Below, in pieces: positions 38,557 through 51,100 of a DNA stretch of 64,000 bases. The stretch is from contig CM048847.1 in NCBI GenBank assembly GCA_026545225.1, positions 14,193,835 through 14,257,834 on the forward strand. Direction: 5' to 3'. How positions within the stretch are numbered: position 1 is the first letter of the stretch; each line of letters opens with the position of its first letter. The notes beneath the pieces are model-generated. The model worked only from the letters and a program-made list of their open reading frames with translations, did not search any database and was not told the origin of the DNA. The stretch is from Cornus controversa (lineage: Eukaryota > Streptophyta > Magnoliopsida > Cornales > Cornaceae). The position numbers and the translations under genes are program-made.

Positions 38557-40028
38557 ATGGTTGGTAGCTTACAAATTGTTTCCTTCAGATGTCCAAACGG
38601 TCGAATTTGGAACAAAGCACCATACGATTGTGATGAAGATCGGATTGACATGTTCGTCACTTCTTTTGGATGCTTTGATGGTCTAATTTGGAAAAAAGAA
38701 ACTTACGATTCTGATTATGGCACGACTTCTCAAGGAATGGGTTTTTGAATCAGAACAACTCAAACAAAACTTGTTTAAAATCCTCGATAGCTTGGGAATT
38801 GTTTCTTTTACTTGTCCAGATGGTTGAAGTTGGCATAGAGCACCATACGGTTGTGATCATTCATGGGTGCAGCATGGAATTACTCTTTTCGATTCAGGAC
38901 GTCCTGACGGTTGAATTTGGCATAAAGCAACGTATAATTCTAGGTATGGCACGATTTCACGTGGATTGGACTTTTCGAATCAGGACAAGTCAAACGAAAC
39001 AAGTTCGAAACCGTTGTTGTCATTCTCTATTTTTCTGGACATCCAGATGGTCAATTCTAGCACAAAGCGCCATACGGTTGTCGTCATGCCTGATTATTGC
39101 AAGCAATAGTTCTTTCGACTCAGAACAACTCAAACAGACATGGATGAAGATCGGATCGACATGCTCGTCGTTTCTTTGGGACGCTTTGATGGTTTCATTT
39201 AGAAAAAAGCAGCGTACGATTACTATTATGGCACGACTTCTCTTGGAATGTGGTTTTCTAATCATAACAACTCAAATGAAACAAGTTTAAAATGGTTGGT
39301 AGCTTGCAAAATGTTTCCTTTAGATGTCGAAACGGTCGAATTTGGAACAAAGCACCATACGGTTGTGATGAAGATCGGATTGACAGGTTCGTCACTTCTT
39401 TTGGATGCTTTGATGGTCTAATTTGGAAAAAAGAAACTTACGATTCTGATTATGACACAACTTCTCAAGCAATGGGGTTTTTGAATCAGAACAACTGAAA
39501 CTAAACTTGTTTAAAATCATCGATAGCTTGGGAATTGTTTCTTTTACTTGTCCAGATGGTTGAAGTTGGCATAGAGCACCATACGGTTGTGATCATTCAT
39601 GAGTGCAGCAAGGAATTACTCTTTTCGATTCAGGACGTCCTCACGGTCGAATTAGGCATAAAGCAACGTATAATTCTATGTATGGCACGATTTCACGTGG
39701 ATTGGACTTTTCGAATCAGGACAGGTCAAACGAAACAAGTTCAAAACCGTTGTTGTCATTCTCTATTCTTCTGGACATCCAGATGGTCAATTCTAGCACA
39801 AAGCGCCATACGGTTGTGGTCATGCCTGGTTATTGCAAGGAATTGTTCTTTTTGACTCAGAACAACTCAAACAAACATGGATGAAGATCGGATCGACATG
39901 CTCGTCGTTTCTTTGGGACCCTTTGATGGTTTCATTTTGAAAAAAGTAGCGTACGATTAATATTATGGCAAGACTTCGCTTGGAATGTGGTTTTCTAATC
40001 AAAACAACTCAAATGAAACAAGTTTAAA
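38557..40028. repeat. Single X-Y dimer between large blocks
   Basis: Monomers start at 38557 (X) and 39292 (Y). The Y has GCAAAATGTTTCC and TTCATTTTGAAAA, as in the dimer immediately upstream (37085-38556), so the pair appears to be a 1472-bp copy of its neighbour. Confidence 0.88.
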
Positions 40029-43000
40029 ATGGTTGGTAGCTTCCAAATTGTTTCCTTCAGATGTCCAAACGGTCGAATTTGGAACAAAGCACCATACGAT
40101 TGTGATGAAGATCGGATTGACATGTTCGTCACTTCTTTTGGATGCTTTGATGGTCTAATTTGGAAAAAAGAAACTTACGATTCTGATTATGGCACGACTT
40201 CTCAAGGAATGGGTTTTTGAATCAGAACAACTCAAACAAAACTTGTTTAAAATCCTCGATAGCTTGGGAATTGTTTCTTTTACTTGTCCAGATGGTTGAA
40301 GTTGGCATAGAGCACCATACGGTTGTGATCATTCATGGGTGCAGCATGGAATTACTCTTTTCGATTCAGGACGTCCTGACGGTTGAATTTGGCATAAAGC
40401 AACGTATAATTCTAGGTATGGCACGATTTCACGTGGATTGGACTTTTCGAATCAGGACAAGTCAAACGAAACAAGTTCGAAACCGTTGTTGTCATTCTCT
40501 ATTTTTCTGGACATCCAGATGGTCAATTCTAGCACAAAGCGCCATACGGTTGTCGTCATGCCTGATTATTGCAAGCAATAGTTCTTTCGACTCAAAACAA
40601 CTCAAACAGACATGGATGAAGATCGGATCGACATGCTCGTCGTTTCTTTGGGACGCTTTGATGGTTTCATTTAGAAAAAAGCAGCGTACGATTACTATTA
40701 TGGCACGACTTCTCTTGGAATGTGGTTTTCTAATCATAACAACTCAAATGAAACAAGTTTAAAATGGTTGGTAGCTTGCAAAATGTTTCCTTTAGATGTC
40801 GAAACGGTCGAATTTGGAACAAAGCACCATACGGTTGTGATGAAGATCGGATTGACAGGTTCGTCACTTCTTTTGGATGCTTTGATGGTCTAATTTGGAA
40901 AAAAGAAACTTACGATTCTGATTATGGCACGACTTCTCAAGGAATGGGTTTTTGAATCAGAACAACTCAAACAAAACTTGTTTAAAATCCTCGATAGCTT
41001 GGGAATTGTTTCTTTTACTTGTCCAGATGGTTGAAGTTGGCATAGAGCACCATACGGTTGTGATCATTCATGGGTGCAGCATGGAATTACTCTTTTCGAT
41101 TCAGGACGTCCTGACGGTTGAATTTGGCATAAAGCAACGTATAATTCTAGGTATGGCACGATTTCACGTGGATTGGACTTTTCGAATCAGGACAAGTCAA
41201 ACGAAACAAGTTCGAAACCGTTGTTGTCATTCTCTATTTTTCTGGACATCCAGATGGTCAATTCTAGCACAAAGCGCCATACGGTTGTCGTCATGCCTGA
41301 TTATTGCAAGCAATAGTTCTTTCGACTCAGAACAACTCAAACAGACATGGATGAAGATCGGATCGACATGCTCGTCGTTTCTTTGGGACGCTTTGATGGT
41401 TTCATTTAGAAAAAAGCAGCGTACGATTACTATTATGGCACGACTTCTCTTGGAATGTGGTTTTCTAATCATAACAACTCAAATGAAACAAGTTTAAAAT
41501 GGTTGGTAGCTTGCAAAATGTTTCCTTTAGATGTCGAAACGGTCGAATTTGGAACAAAGCACCATACGGTTGTGATGAAGATCGGATTGACAGGTTCGTC
41601 ACTTCTTTTGGATGCTTTGATGGTCTAATTTGGAAAAAAGAAACTTACGATTCTGATTATGACACAACTTCTCAAGCAATGGGGTTTTTGAATCAGAACA
41701 ACTGAAACTAAACTTGTTTAAAATCATCGATAGCTTGGGAATTGTTTCTTTTACTTGTCCAGATGGTTGAAGTTGGCATAGAGCACCATACGGTTGTGAT
41801 CATTCATGAGTGCAGCAAGGAATTACTCTTTTCGATTCAGGACGTCCTCACGGTCGAATTAGGCATAAAGCAACGTATAATTCTATGTATGGCACGATTT
41901 CACGTGGATTGGACTTTTCGAATCAGGACAGGTCAAACGAAACAAGTTCAAAACCGTTGTTGTCATTCTCTATTCTTCTGGACATCCAGATGGTCAATTC
42001 TAGCACAAAGCGCCATACGGTTGTGGTCATGCCTGGTTATTGCAAGGAATTGTTCTTTTTGACTCAGAACAACTCAAACAAACATGGATGAAGATCGGAT
42101 CGACATGCTCGTCGTTTCTTTGGGACCCTTTGATGGTTTCATTTAGAAAAAAGTAGCGTACGATTAATATTATGGCAAGACTTCGCTTGGAATGTGGTTT
42201 TCTAATCAAAACAACTCAAATGAAACAAGTTTAAAATGGTTGGTAGCTTACAAATTGTTTCCTTCAGATGTCCAAACGGTCGAATTTGGAACAAAGCACC
42301 ATACGATTGTGATGAAGATCGGATTGACATGTTCGTCACTTCTTTTGGATGCTTTGATGGTCTAATTTGGAAAAAAGAAACTTACGATTCTGATTATGGC
42401 ACGACTTCTCAAGGAATGGGTTTTTGAATCAGAACAACTCAAACAAAACTTGTTTAAAATCCTCGATAGCTTGGGAATTGTTTCTTTTACTTGTCCAGAT
42501 GGTTGAAGTTGGCATAGAGCACCATACGGTTGTGATCATTCATGGGTGCAGCATGGAATTACTCTTTTCGATTCAGGACGTCCTGACGGTTGAATTTGGC
42601 ATAAAGCAACGTATAATTCTAGGTATGGCACGATTTCACGTGGATTGGACTTTTCGAATCAGGACAAGTCAAACGAAACAAGTTCGAAACCGTTGTTGTC
42701 ATTCTCTATTTTTCTGGACATCCAGATGGTCAATTCTAGCACAAAGCGCCATACGGTTGTCGTCATGCCTGATTATTGCAAGCAATAGTTCTTTCGACTC
42801 AGAACAACTCAAACAGACATGGATGAAGATCGGATCGACATGCTCGTCGTTTCTTTGGGACGCTTTGATGGTTTCATTTAGAAAAAAGCAGCGTACGATT
42901 ACTATTATGGCACGACTTCTCTTGGAATGTGGTTTTCTAATCATAACAACTCAAATGAAACAAGTTTAAAATGGTTGGTAGCTTGCAAAATGTTTCCTTT

Positions 43001-43707
43001 AGATGTCGAAACGGTCGAATTTGGAACAAAGCACCATACGGTTGTGATGAAGATCGGATTGACAGGTTCGTCACTTCTTTTGGATGCTTTGATGGTCTAA
43101 TTTGGAAAAAAGAAACTTACGATTCTGATTATGACACAACTTCTCAAGCAATGGGGTTTTTGAATCAGAACAACTGAAACTAAACTTGTTTAAAATCATC
43201 GATAGCTTGGGAATTGTTTCTTTTACTTGTCCAGATGGTTGAAGTTGGCATAGAGCACCATACGGTTGTGATCATTCATGAGTGCAGCAAGGAATTACTC
43301 TTTTCGATTCAGGACGTCCTCACGGTCGAATTAGGCATAAAGCAACGTATAATTCTATGTATGGCACGATTTCACGTGGATTGGACTTTTCGAATCAGGA
43401 CAGGTCAAACGAAACAAGTTCAAAACCGTTGTTGTCATTCTCTATTCTTCTGGACATCCAGATGGTCAATTCTAGCACAAAGCGCCATACGGTTGTGGTC
43501 ATGCCTGGTTATTGCAAGGAATTGTTCTTTTTGACTCAGAACAACTCAAACAAACATGGATGAAGATCGGATCGACATGCTCGTCGTTTCTTTGGGACCC
43601 TTTGATGGTTTCATTTTGAAAAAAGTAGCGTACGATTAATATTATGGCAAGACTTCGCTTGGAATGTGGTTTTCTAATCAAAACAACTCAAATGAAACAA
43701 GTTTAAA
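40029..43707. repeat. Five-monomer block, copy 1 (3679 bp)
   Basis: Monomers start at 40029 (X with GCTTCCAAATTG), 40764 (hybrid), 41499 (Y), 42236 (X) and 42971 (Y with TTCATTTTGAAAA). The hybrid at 40764 begins as Y (GCAAAATGTTTCC, GATGTCGAAACGG, GACAGGTTCG) and switches within subunit A to X (TATGGCACGACTTCTCAAGG, then X-type B and C), giving 735 bp. The X at 40029 has one private change, GACTCAAAACAACTC near 40592. Confidence 0.92.
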
Positions 43708-46700
43708 ATGGTTGGTAGCTTCCAAATTGTTTCCTTCAGATGTCCAAACGGTCGAATTTGGAACAAAGCACCATACGATTGTGATGAAGATCGGATTGAC
43801 ATGTTCGTCACTTCTTTTGGATGCTTTGATGGTCTAATTTGGAAAAAAGAAACTTACGATTCTGATTATGGCACGACTTCTCAAGGAATGGGTTTTTGAA
43901 TCAGAACAACTCAAACAAAACTTGTTTAAAATCCTCGATAGCTTGGGAATTGTTTCTTTTACTTGTCCAGATGGTTGAAGTTGGCATAGAGCACCATACG
44001 GTTGTGATCATTCATGGGTGCAGCATGGAATTACTCTTTTCGATTCAGGACGTCCTGACGGTTGAATTTGGCATAAAGCAACGTATAATTCTAGGTATGG
44101 CACGATTTCACGTGGATTGGACTTTTCGAATCAGGACAAGTCAAACGAAACAAGTTCGAAACCGTTGTTGTCATTCTCTATTTTTCTGGACATCCAGATG
44201 GTCAATTCTAGCACAAAGCGCCATACGGTTGTCGTCATGCCTGATTATTGCAAGCAATAGTTCTTTCGACTCAGAACAACTCAAACAGACATGGATGAAG
44301 ATCGGATCGACATGCTCGTCGTTTCTTTGGGACGCTTTGATGGTTTCATTTAGAAAAAAGCAGCGTACGATTACTATTATGGCACGACTTCTCTTGGAAT
44401 GTGGTTTTCTAATCATAACAACTCAAATGAAACAAGTTTAAAATGGTTGGTAGCTTGCAAAATGTTTCCTTTAGATGTCGAAACGGTCGAATTTGGAACA
44501 AAGCACCATACGGTTGTGATGAAGATCGGATTGACAGGTTCGTCACTTCTTTTGGATGCTTTGATGGTCTAATTTGGAAAAAAGAAACTTACGATTCTGA
44601 TTATGGCACGACTTCTCAAGGAATGGGTTTTTGAATCAGAACAACTCAAACAAAACTTGTTTAAAATCCTCGATAGCTTGGGAATTGTTTCTTTTACTTG
44701 TCCAGATGGTTGAAGTTGGCATAGAGCACCATACGGTTGTGATCATTCATGGGTGCAGCATGGAATTACTCTTTTCGATTCAGGACGTCCTGACGGTTGA
44801 ATTTGGCATAAAGCAACGTATAATTCTAGGTATGGCACGATTTCACGTGGATTGGACTTTTCGAATCAGGACAAGTCAAACGAAACAAGTTCGAAACCGT
44901 TGTTGTCATTCTCTATTTTTCTGGACATCCAGATGGTCAATTCTAGCACAAAGCGCCATACGGTTGTCGTCATGCCTGATTATTGCAAGCAATAGTTCTT
45001 TCGACTCAGAACAACTCAAACAGACATGGATGAAGATCGGATCGACATGCTCGTCGTTTCTTTGGGACGCTTTGATGGTTTCATTTAGAAAAAAGCAGCG
45101 TACGATTACTATTATGGCACGACTTCTCTTGGAATGTGGTTTTCTAATCATAACAACTCAAATGAAACAAGTTTAAAATGGTTGGTAGCTTGCAAAATGT
45201 TTCCTTTAGATGTCGAAACGGTCGAATTTGGAACAAAGCACCATACGGTTGTGATGAAGATCGGATTGACAGGTTCGTCACTTCTTTTGGATGCTTTGAT
45301 GGTCTAATTTGGAAAAAAGAAACTTACGATTCTGATTATGACACAACTTCTCAAGCAATGGGGTTTTTGAATCAGAACAACTGAAACTAAACTTGTTTAA
45401 AATCATCGATAGCTTGGGAATTGTTTCTTTTACTTGTCCAGATGGTTGAAGTTGGCATAGAGCACCATACGGTTGTGATCATTCATGAGTGCAGCAAGGA
45501 ATTACTCTTTTCGATTCAGGACGTCCTCACGGTCGAATTAGGCATAAAGCAACGTATAATTCTATGTATGGCACGATTTCACGTGGATTGGACTTTTCGA
45601 ATCAGGACAGGTCAAACGAAACAAGTTCAAAACCGTTGTTGTCATTCTCTATTCTTCTGGACATCCAGATGGTCAATTCTAGCACAAAGCGCCATACGGT
45701 TGTGGTCATGCCTGGTTATTGCAAGGAATTGTTCTTTTTGACTCAGAACAACTCAAACAAACATGGATGAAGATCGGATCGACATGCTCGTCGTTTCTTT
45801 GGGACCCTTTGATGGTTTCATTTAGAAAAAAGTAGCGTACGATTAATATTATGGCAAGACTTCGCTTGGAATGTGGTTTTCTAATCAAAACAACTCAAAT
45901 GAAACAAGTTTAAAATGGTTGGTAGCTTACAAATTGTTTCCTTCAGATGTCCAAACGGTCGAATTTGGAACAAAGCACCATACGATTGTGATGAAGATCG
46001 GATTGACATGTTCGTCACTTCTTTTGGATGCTTTGATGGTCTAATTTGGAAAAAAGAAACTTACGATTCTGATTATGGCACGACTTCTCAAGGAATGGGT
46101 TTTTGAATCAGAACAACTCAAACAAAACTTGTTTAAAATCCTCGATAGCTTGGGAATTGTTTCTTTTACTTGTCCAGATGGTTGAAGTTGGCATAGAGCA
46201 CCATACGGTTGTGATCATTCATGGGTGCAGCATGGAATTACTCTTTTCGATTCAGGACGTCCTGACGGTTGAATTTGGCATAAAGCAACGTATAATTCTA
46301 GGTATGGCACGATTTCACGTGGATTGGACTTTTCGAATCAGGACAAGTCAAACGAAACAAGTTCGAAACCGTTGTTGTCATTCTCTATTTTTCTGGACAT
46401 CCAGATGGTCAATTCTAGCACAAAGCGCCATACGGTTGTCGTCATGCCTGATTATTGCAAGCAATAGTTCTTTCGACTCAGAACAACTCAAACAGACATG
46501 GATGAAGATCGGATCGACATGCTCGTCGTTTCTTTGGGACGCTTTGATGGTTTCATTTAGAAAAAAGCAGCGTACGATTACTATTATGGCACGACTTCTC
46601 TTGGAATGTGGTTTTCTAATCATAACAACTCAAATGAAACAAGTTTAAAATGGTTGGTAGCTTGCAAAATGTTTCCTTTAGATGTCGAAACGGTCGAATT

Positions 46701-47386
46701 TGGAACAAAGCACCATACGGTTGTGATGAAGATCGGATTGACAGGTTCGTCACTTCTTTTGGATGCTTTGATGGTCTAATTTGGAAAAAAGAAACTTACG
46801 ATTCTGATTATGACACAACTTCTCAAGCAATGGGGTTTTTGAATCAGAACAACTGAAACTAAACTTGTTTAAAATCATCGATAGCTTGGGAATTGTTTCT
46901 TTTACTTGTCCAGATGGTTGAAGTTGGCATAGAGCACCATACGGTTGTGATCATTCATGAGTGCAGCAAGGAATTACTCTTTTCGATTCAGGACGTCCTC
47001 ACGGTCGAATTAGGCATAAAGCAACGTATAATTCTATGTATGGCACGATTTCACGTGGATTGGACTTTTCGAATCAGGACAGGTCAAACGAAACAAGTTC
47101 AAAACCGTTGTTGTCATTCTCTATTCTTCTGGACATCCAGATGGTCAATTCTAGCACAAAGCGCCATACGGTTGTGGTCATGCCTGGTTATTGCAAGGAA
47201 TTGTTCTTTTTGACTCAGAACAACTCAAACAAACATGGATGAAGATCGGATCGACATGCTCGTCGTTTCTTTGGGACCCTTTGATGGTTTCATTTTGAAA
47301 AAAGTAGCGTACGATTAATATTATGGCAAGACTTCGCTTGGAATGTGGTTTTCTAATCAAAACAACTCAAATGAAACAAGTTTAAA
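43708..47386. repeat. Five-monomer block, copy 2 (3679 bp)
   Basis: Monomers start at 43708 (X with GCTTCCAAATTG), 44443 (the same Y-to-X hybrid), 45178 (Y), 45915 (X) and 46650 (Y with TTCATTTTGAAAA). The order and markers repeat copy 1 at a 3679-bp offset. A third copy seems to start at 47387 (GCTTCCAAATTG again) but is interrupted within its first monomer. Confidence 0.93.
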
Positions 47387-48120
47387 ATGGTTGGTAGCTT
47401 CCAAATTGTTTCCTTCAGATGTCCAAACGGTCGAATTTGGAACAAAGCACCATACGATTGTGATGAAGATCGGATTGACATGTTCGTCACTTCTTTTGGC
47501 TTTGATGGTCTAATTTGGAAAAAAGAAACTTACGATTCTGATTACGACACGACTTCTCAAGGAATGGGGTTTTTGAATCTAAACAACTCAAACAAAACTT
47601 GTTTAAAATCATCGATAGCTTGGGAATTGTTTCTTTTACTTGTCCAGATGGTTGAAGTTGGCATAGAGCACCATACGGTTGTGATCATTCATGAGTGCAG
47701 CAAGGAATTACTCTTTTCGATTCAGGACGTCCTCACGGTCGAATTAGGCATAAAGCAACGTATAATTCTATGTATGGCACGATTTCACGTGGATTGGACT
47801 TTTCGAATCAGGACAGGTCAAACGAAACAAGTTCAAAACCGTTGTTGTCATTCTCTATTCTTCTGGACATCCAGATGGTCAATTCTAGCACAAAGCGTCA
47901 TACGGTTGTGGTCATGCCTGGTTATTGCAAGGAATTGTTCTTTTTGACTCAGAACAACTCAAACAAACATGGATGAAGATCGGATCGACATGCTCGTCGT
48001 TTCTTTGGGACCCTTTGATGGTTTCATTTAGAAAAAAGTAGCGTACGATTAATATTATGGCAAGACTTCGCTTGGAATGTGGTTTTCTAATCAAAACAAC
48101 TCAAATGAAACAAGTTTAAA
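47387..48120. repeat. Mosaic monomer (734 bp) at the edge of the homogeneous zone
   Basis: It begins like the five-monomer block (GCTTCCAAATTG). Near 47497 it has TTTTGGCTTTGATGG, a 3-base loss relative to TTTTGGATGCTTTGATGG. It then has GATTACGACACGACTT and TTGAATCTAAACAACTC, variants found elsewhere only near 58962-59003 and 61905-61950, before continuing as Y-type B and C. The lost stop in the tail leaves a 186-codon open frame, which I do not regard as a gene. This monomer marks the switch from regular blocks to the mixed zone. Confidence 0.88.
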
Positions 48121-51100
48121 ATGGTTGGTAGCTTGCAAATTGTTTCCTTTAGATGTGGAAACGGTCGAATTTGGAACAAAGCACCATACAGTTGTGATGA
48201 AGATCGGATTGACAGGTTCGTCACTTCTTTTGGATGCTTTGATGGTCTAATTTGGAAAAAAGAAACTTACGATTCTGATTATGACACAACTTCTCAAGGA
48301 ATGGGGTTTTTGAATCAGAACAACTGAAACTAAACTTGTTTAAAATCATCGATAGCTTGGGAATTGTTTCTTTTACTTGTCCAGATGGTTGAAGTTGGCA
48401 TAGAGCACCATACGGTTGTGATCATTCATGAGTGCTGCAAGGAATTACTCTTTTCGATTCAGGACGTCCTCACAGGTCGAATTAGGCATAAAGCAACGTA
48501 TAATTCTATGTATGGCACGATTTCACGTGGATTGGACTTTTCGAATCAGGACAGGTCAAACGAAACAAGTTCAAAACCGTTGTTGTCATTCTCTATTCTT
48601 CTGGACATCCAGATGGTCAATTCTAGCACAAAGCGCCATACGGTTGTGGTCATGCCTGGTTATTGCAAGGAATTGTTCTTTTTGACTCAGAACAACTCAA
48701 ACAAACATGGATGAAGATCGGATCGACATGCTCGTCATTTCTTTGGGACCCTTTGATGGTTTCATTTAGAAAAAAGTAGCGTACGATTAATATTATGGCA
48801 AGACTTCGCTTGGAATGTGGTTTTCTAATCAAAACAACTCAAATGAAACAAGTTTAAAATGGTTGGTAGCTTACAAATTGTTTCCTTTAGATGTCCAAAC
48901 GGTCGAATTTGGAACAAAGCACCATACGATTGTGATGAAGATCGGATTGACATGTTCGTCACTTCTTTTGGATGCTTTGATGGTCTAATTTGGAAAAAAG
49001 AAACTTACGATTCTGATTATGGCACGACTTCTCAAGGAATGGGTTTTTGAATCAGAACAACTCAAACAAAACTTGTTTAAAATCCTCGATAGCTTGGGAA
49101 TTGTTTCTTTTACTTGTCCAGATGGTTGAAGTTGGCATAAAGCACCATACGGTTGTGATCATTCATGGGTGCAGCATGGAATTACTCTTTTCGATTCAGG
49201 ACGTCCTGACGGTTGAATTTGGCATAAAGCAACGTATAATTCTAGGTATGGCACGATTTCACGTGGATTGGACTTTTCGAATCAGGACAGGTCAAACCAA
49301 ACAAGTTCAAAACCGTTGTTGTCATTCTCTATTCTTCTAGACATCCAGATGGTCAATTCTAGGACAAAGCACCATACGGTTGTGGTCATGCCTGGTTATT
49401 GCAAGGAATTGTTCTTTTCGACTCATAACAACTCAAACAAACATGGATGAAGATCGGATCGACATGCTCGTCGTTTCTTTGGGACGCTTTGATGGTTTCA
49501 TTTACAAAAAAATAGCGTACGATTAGTATTATGGCACGACTTCTCTTGGAATGTGGTTTTCTAATCATAACAACTCAAATGAAACAAGTTTAAAATGGTT
49601 GGTAGCTTGCAAATTGTTTCCTTTAGATGTCGAAACGGTCGAATTTGGAACCAAGCACCATACGGTTGTGATGAAGATCGGATTGACATGTTCGTCACTT
49701 CTTTTGGATGCTTTGATGGTCTAATTTGGAAAAAAGAAACTTACGATTCTGATTATGACACAACTTCTCAAGGAATGGGGTTTTTGAATCAGAACAACTG
49801 AAACTAAACTTGTTTAAAATCATCGATAGCTTGGGAATTGTTTCTTTTACTTGTCCAGATGGTTGAAGTTGGCATAGAGCACCATACGGTTGCGATCATT
49901 CATGAGTGCAGCAAGGAATTACTCTTTTCGATTCAGGACGTCCTCACGGTCGAATTAGGCATAAAGCAACGTATAATTCTATGTATGGCACGATTTCACG
50001 TGGATTGGGACTTTTCGAATCAGGACAAGTCAAACGAAACAAGTTCGAAACCATTGTTGTCATTCTCTATTCTTCTGGACATCCAGATGGTCAATTCTAG
50101 CATAAAGCGCCATACGGTTGTCGTCGTGCCTGATTATTGCAAGCAATTGTTCTTTACGACTCATAACAACTCAAACAAACATGGATGAAGATCGGATCGA
50201 CATGCTCGTCGTTTCTTTGGGACCCTTTGATGGTTTCATTTAGAAAAAAGTAGCGTACGATTAATATTATGGCAAGACTTCTCTTGGAATGTGGTTTTCT
50301 AATCAAAACAACTCAAATGAAACAAGTTTAAAATGGTTGGTAGCTTACAAATTGTTTCCTTTAGATGTCCAAACGGTCGAATTTGGAACAAAGCACCATA
50401 CGATTGTGATGAAGATCGGATTGACATGTACGTCACTTCTTTTGGATGCTTTGATGGTCTAATTTGGAAAAAAGAAACTTACGATTCTGATTATGACACA
50501 ACTTCTCAAGCAATGGGGTTTTTGAATCAGAACAACTGAAACTAAACTTGTTTAAAATCATATATAGCTTGGGAATTGTTTCTTTTACTTGTCCAGATGG
50601 TTGAAGTTGGCATAGAGCACCATACGGTTGTGATCATTCATGAGTGCTGCAAGGAATTACTCTTTTCGTTTCAGGACGTCCTCACGGTCGAATTAGGCAT
50701 AAAGCAACGTATAATTCTATGTATGGCACGATTTCACATGGATTGGACTTTTCGAATCAGGACAGGTCAAACGAAACAAGTTCAAAACCGTTGTTGTCAT
50801 TCTCTATTCTTCTGGACATCCAGATGGTCAATTCTAGCACAAAGCGCCATACGGTTGTGGTCATGCCTGGTTATTGCAAGGAATTGTTCTTTTTGACTCA
50901 GAACAACTCAAACAAACATGGATGAAGATCGGATCGACATGCTCGTCGTTTCTTTGGGACCCTTTGATGGTTTCATTTAGAAAAAAGTAGCGTACGATTA
51001 ATATTATGGCAAGACTTCGCTTGGAATGTGGTTTTCTAATCAAAACAACTCAAATGAAACAAGTTTAAAATGGTTGGTAGCTTACAAATTGTTTCCTTTA

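Noticed and set aside
47387-48120. A gene boundary or unique sequence at the change in array character
   Set aside because: All bases are still satellite. Only the monomer subtype and indel content change.
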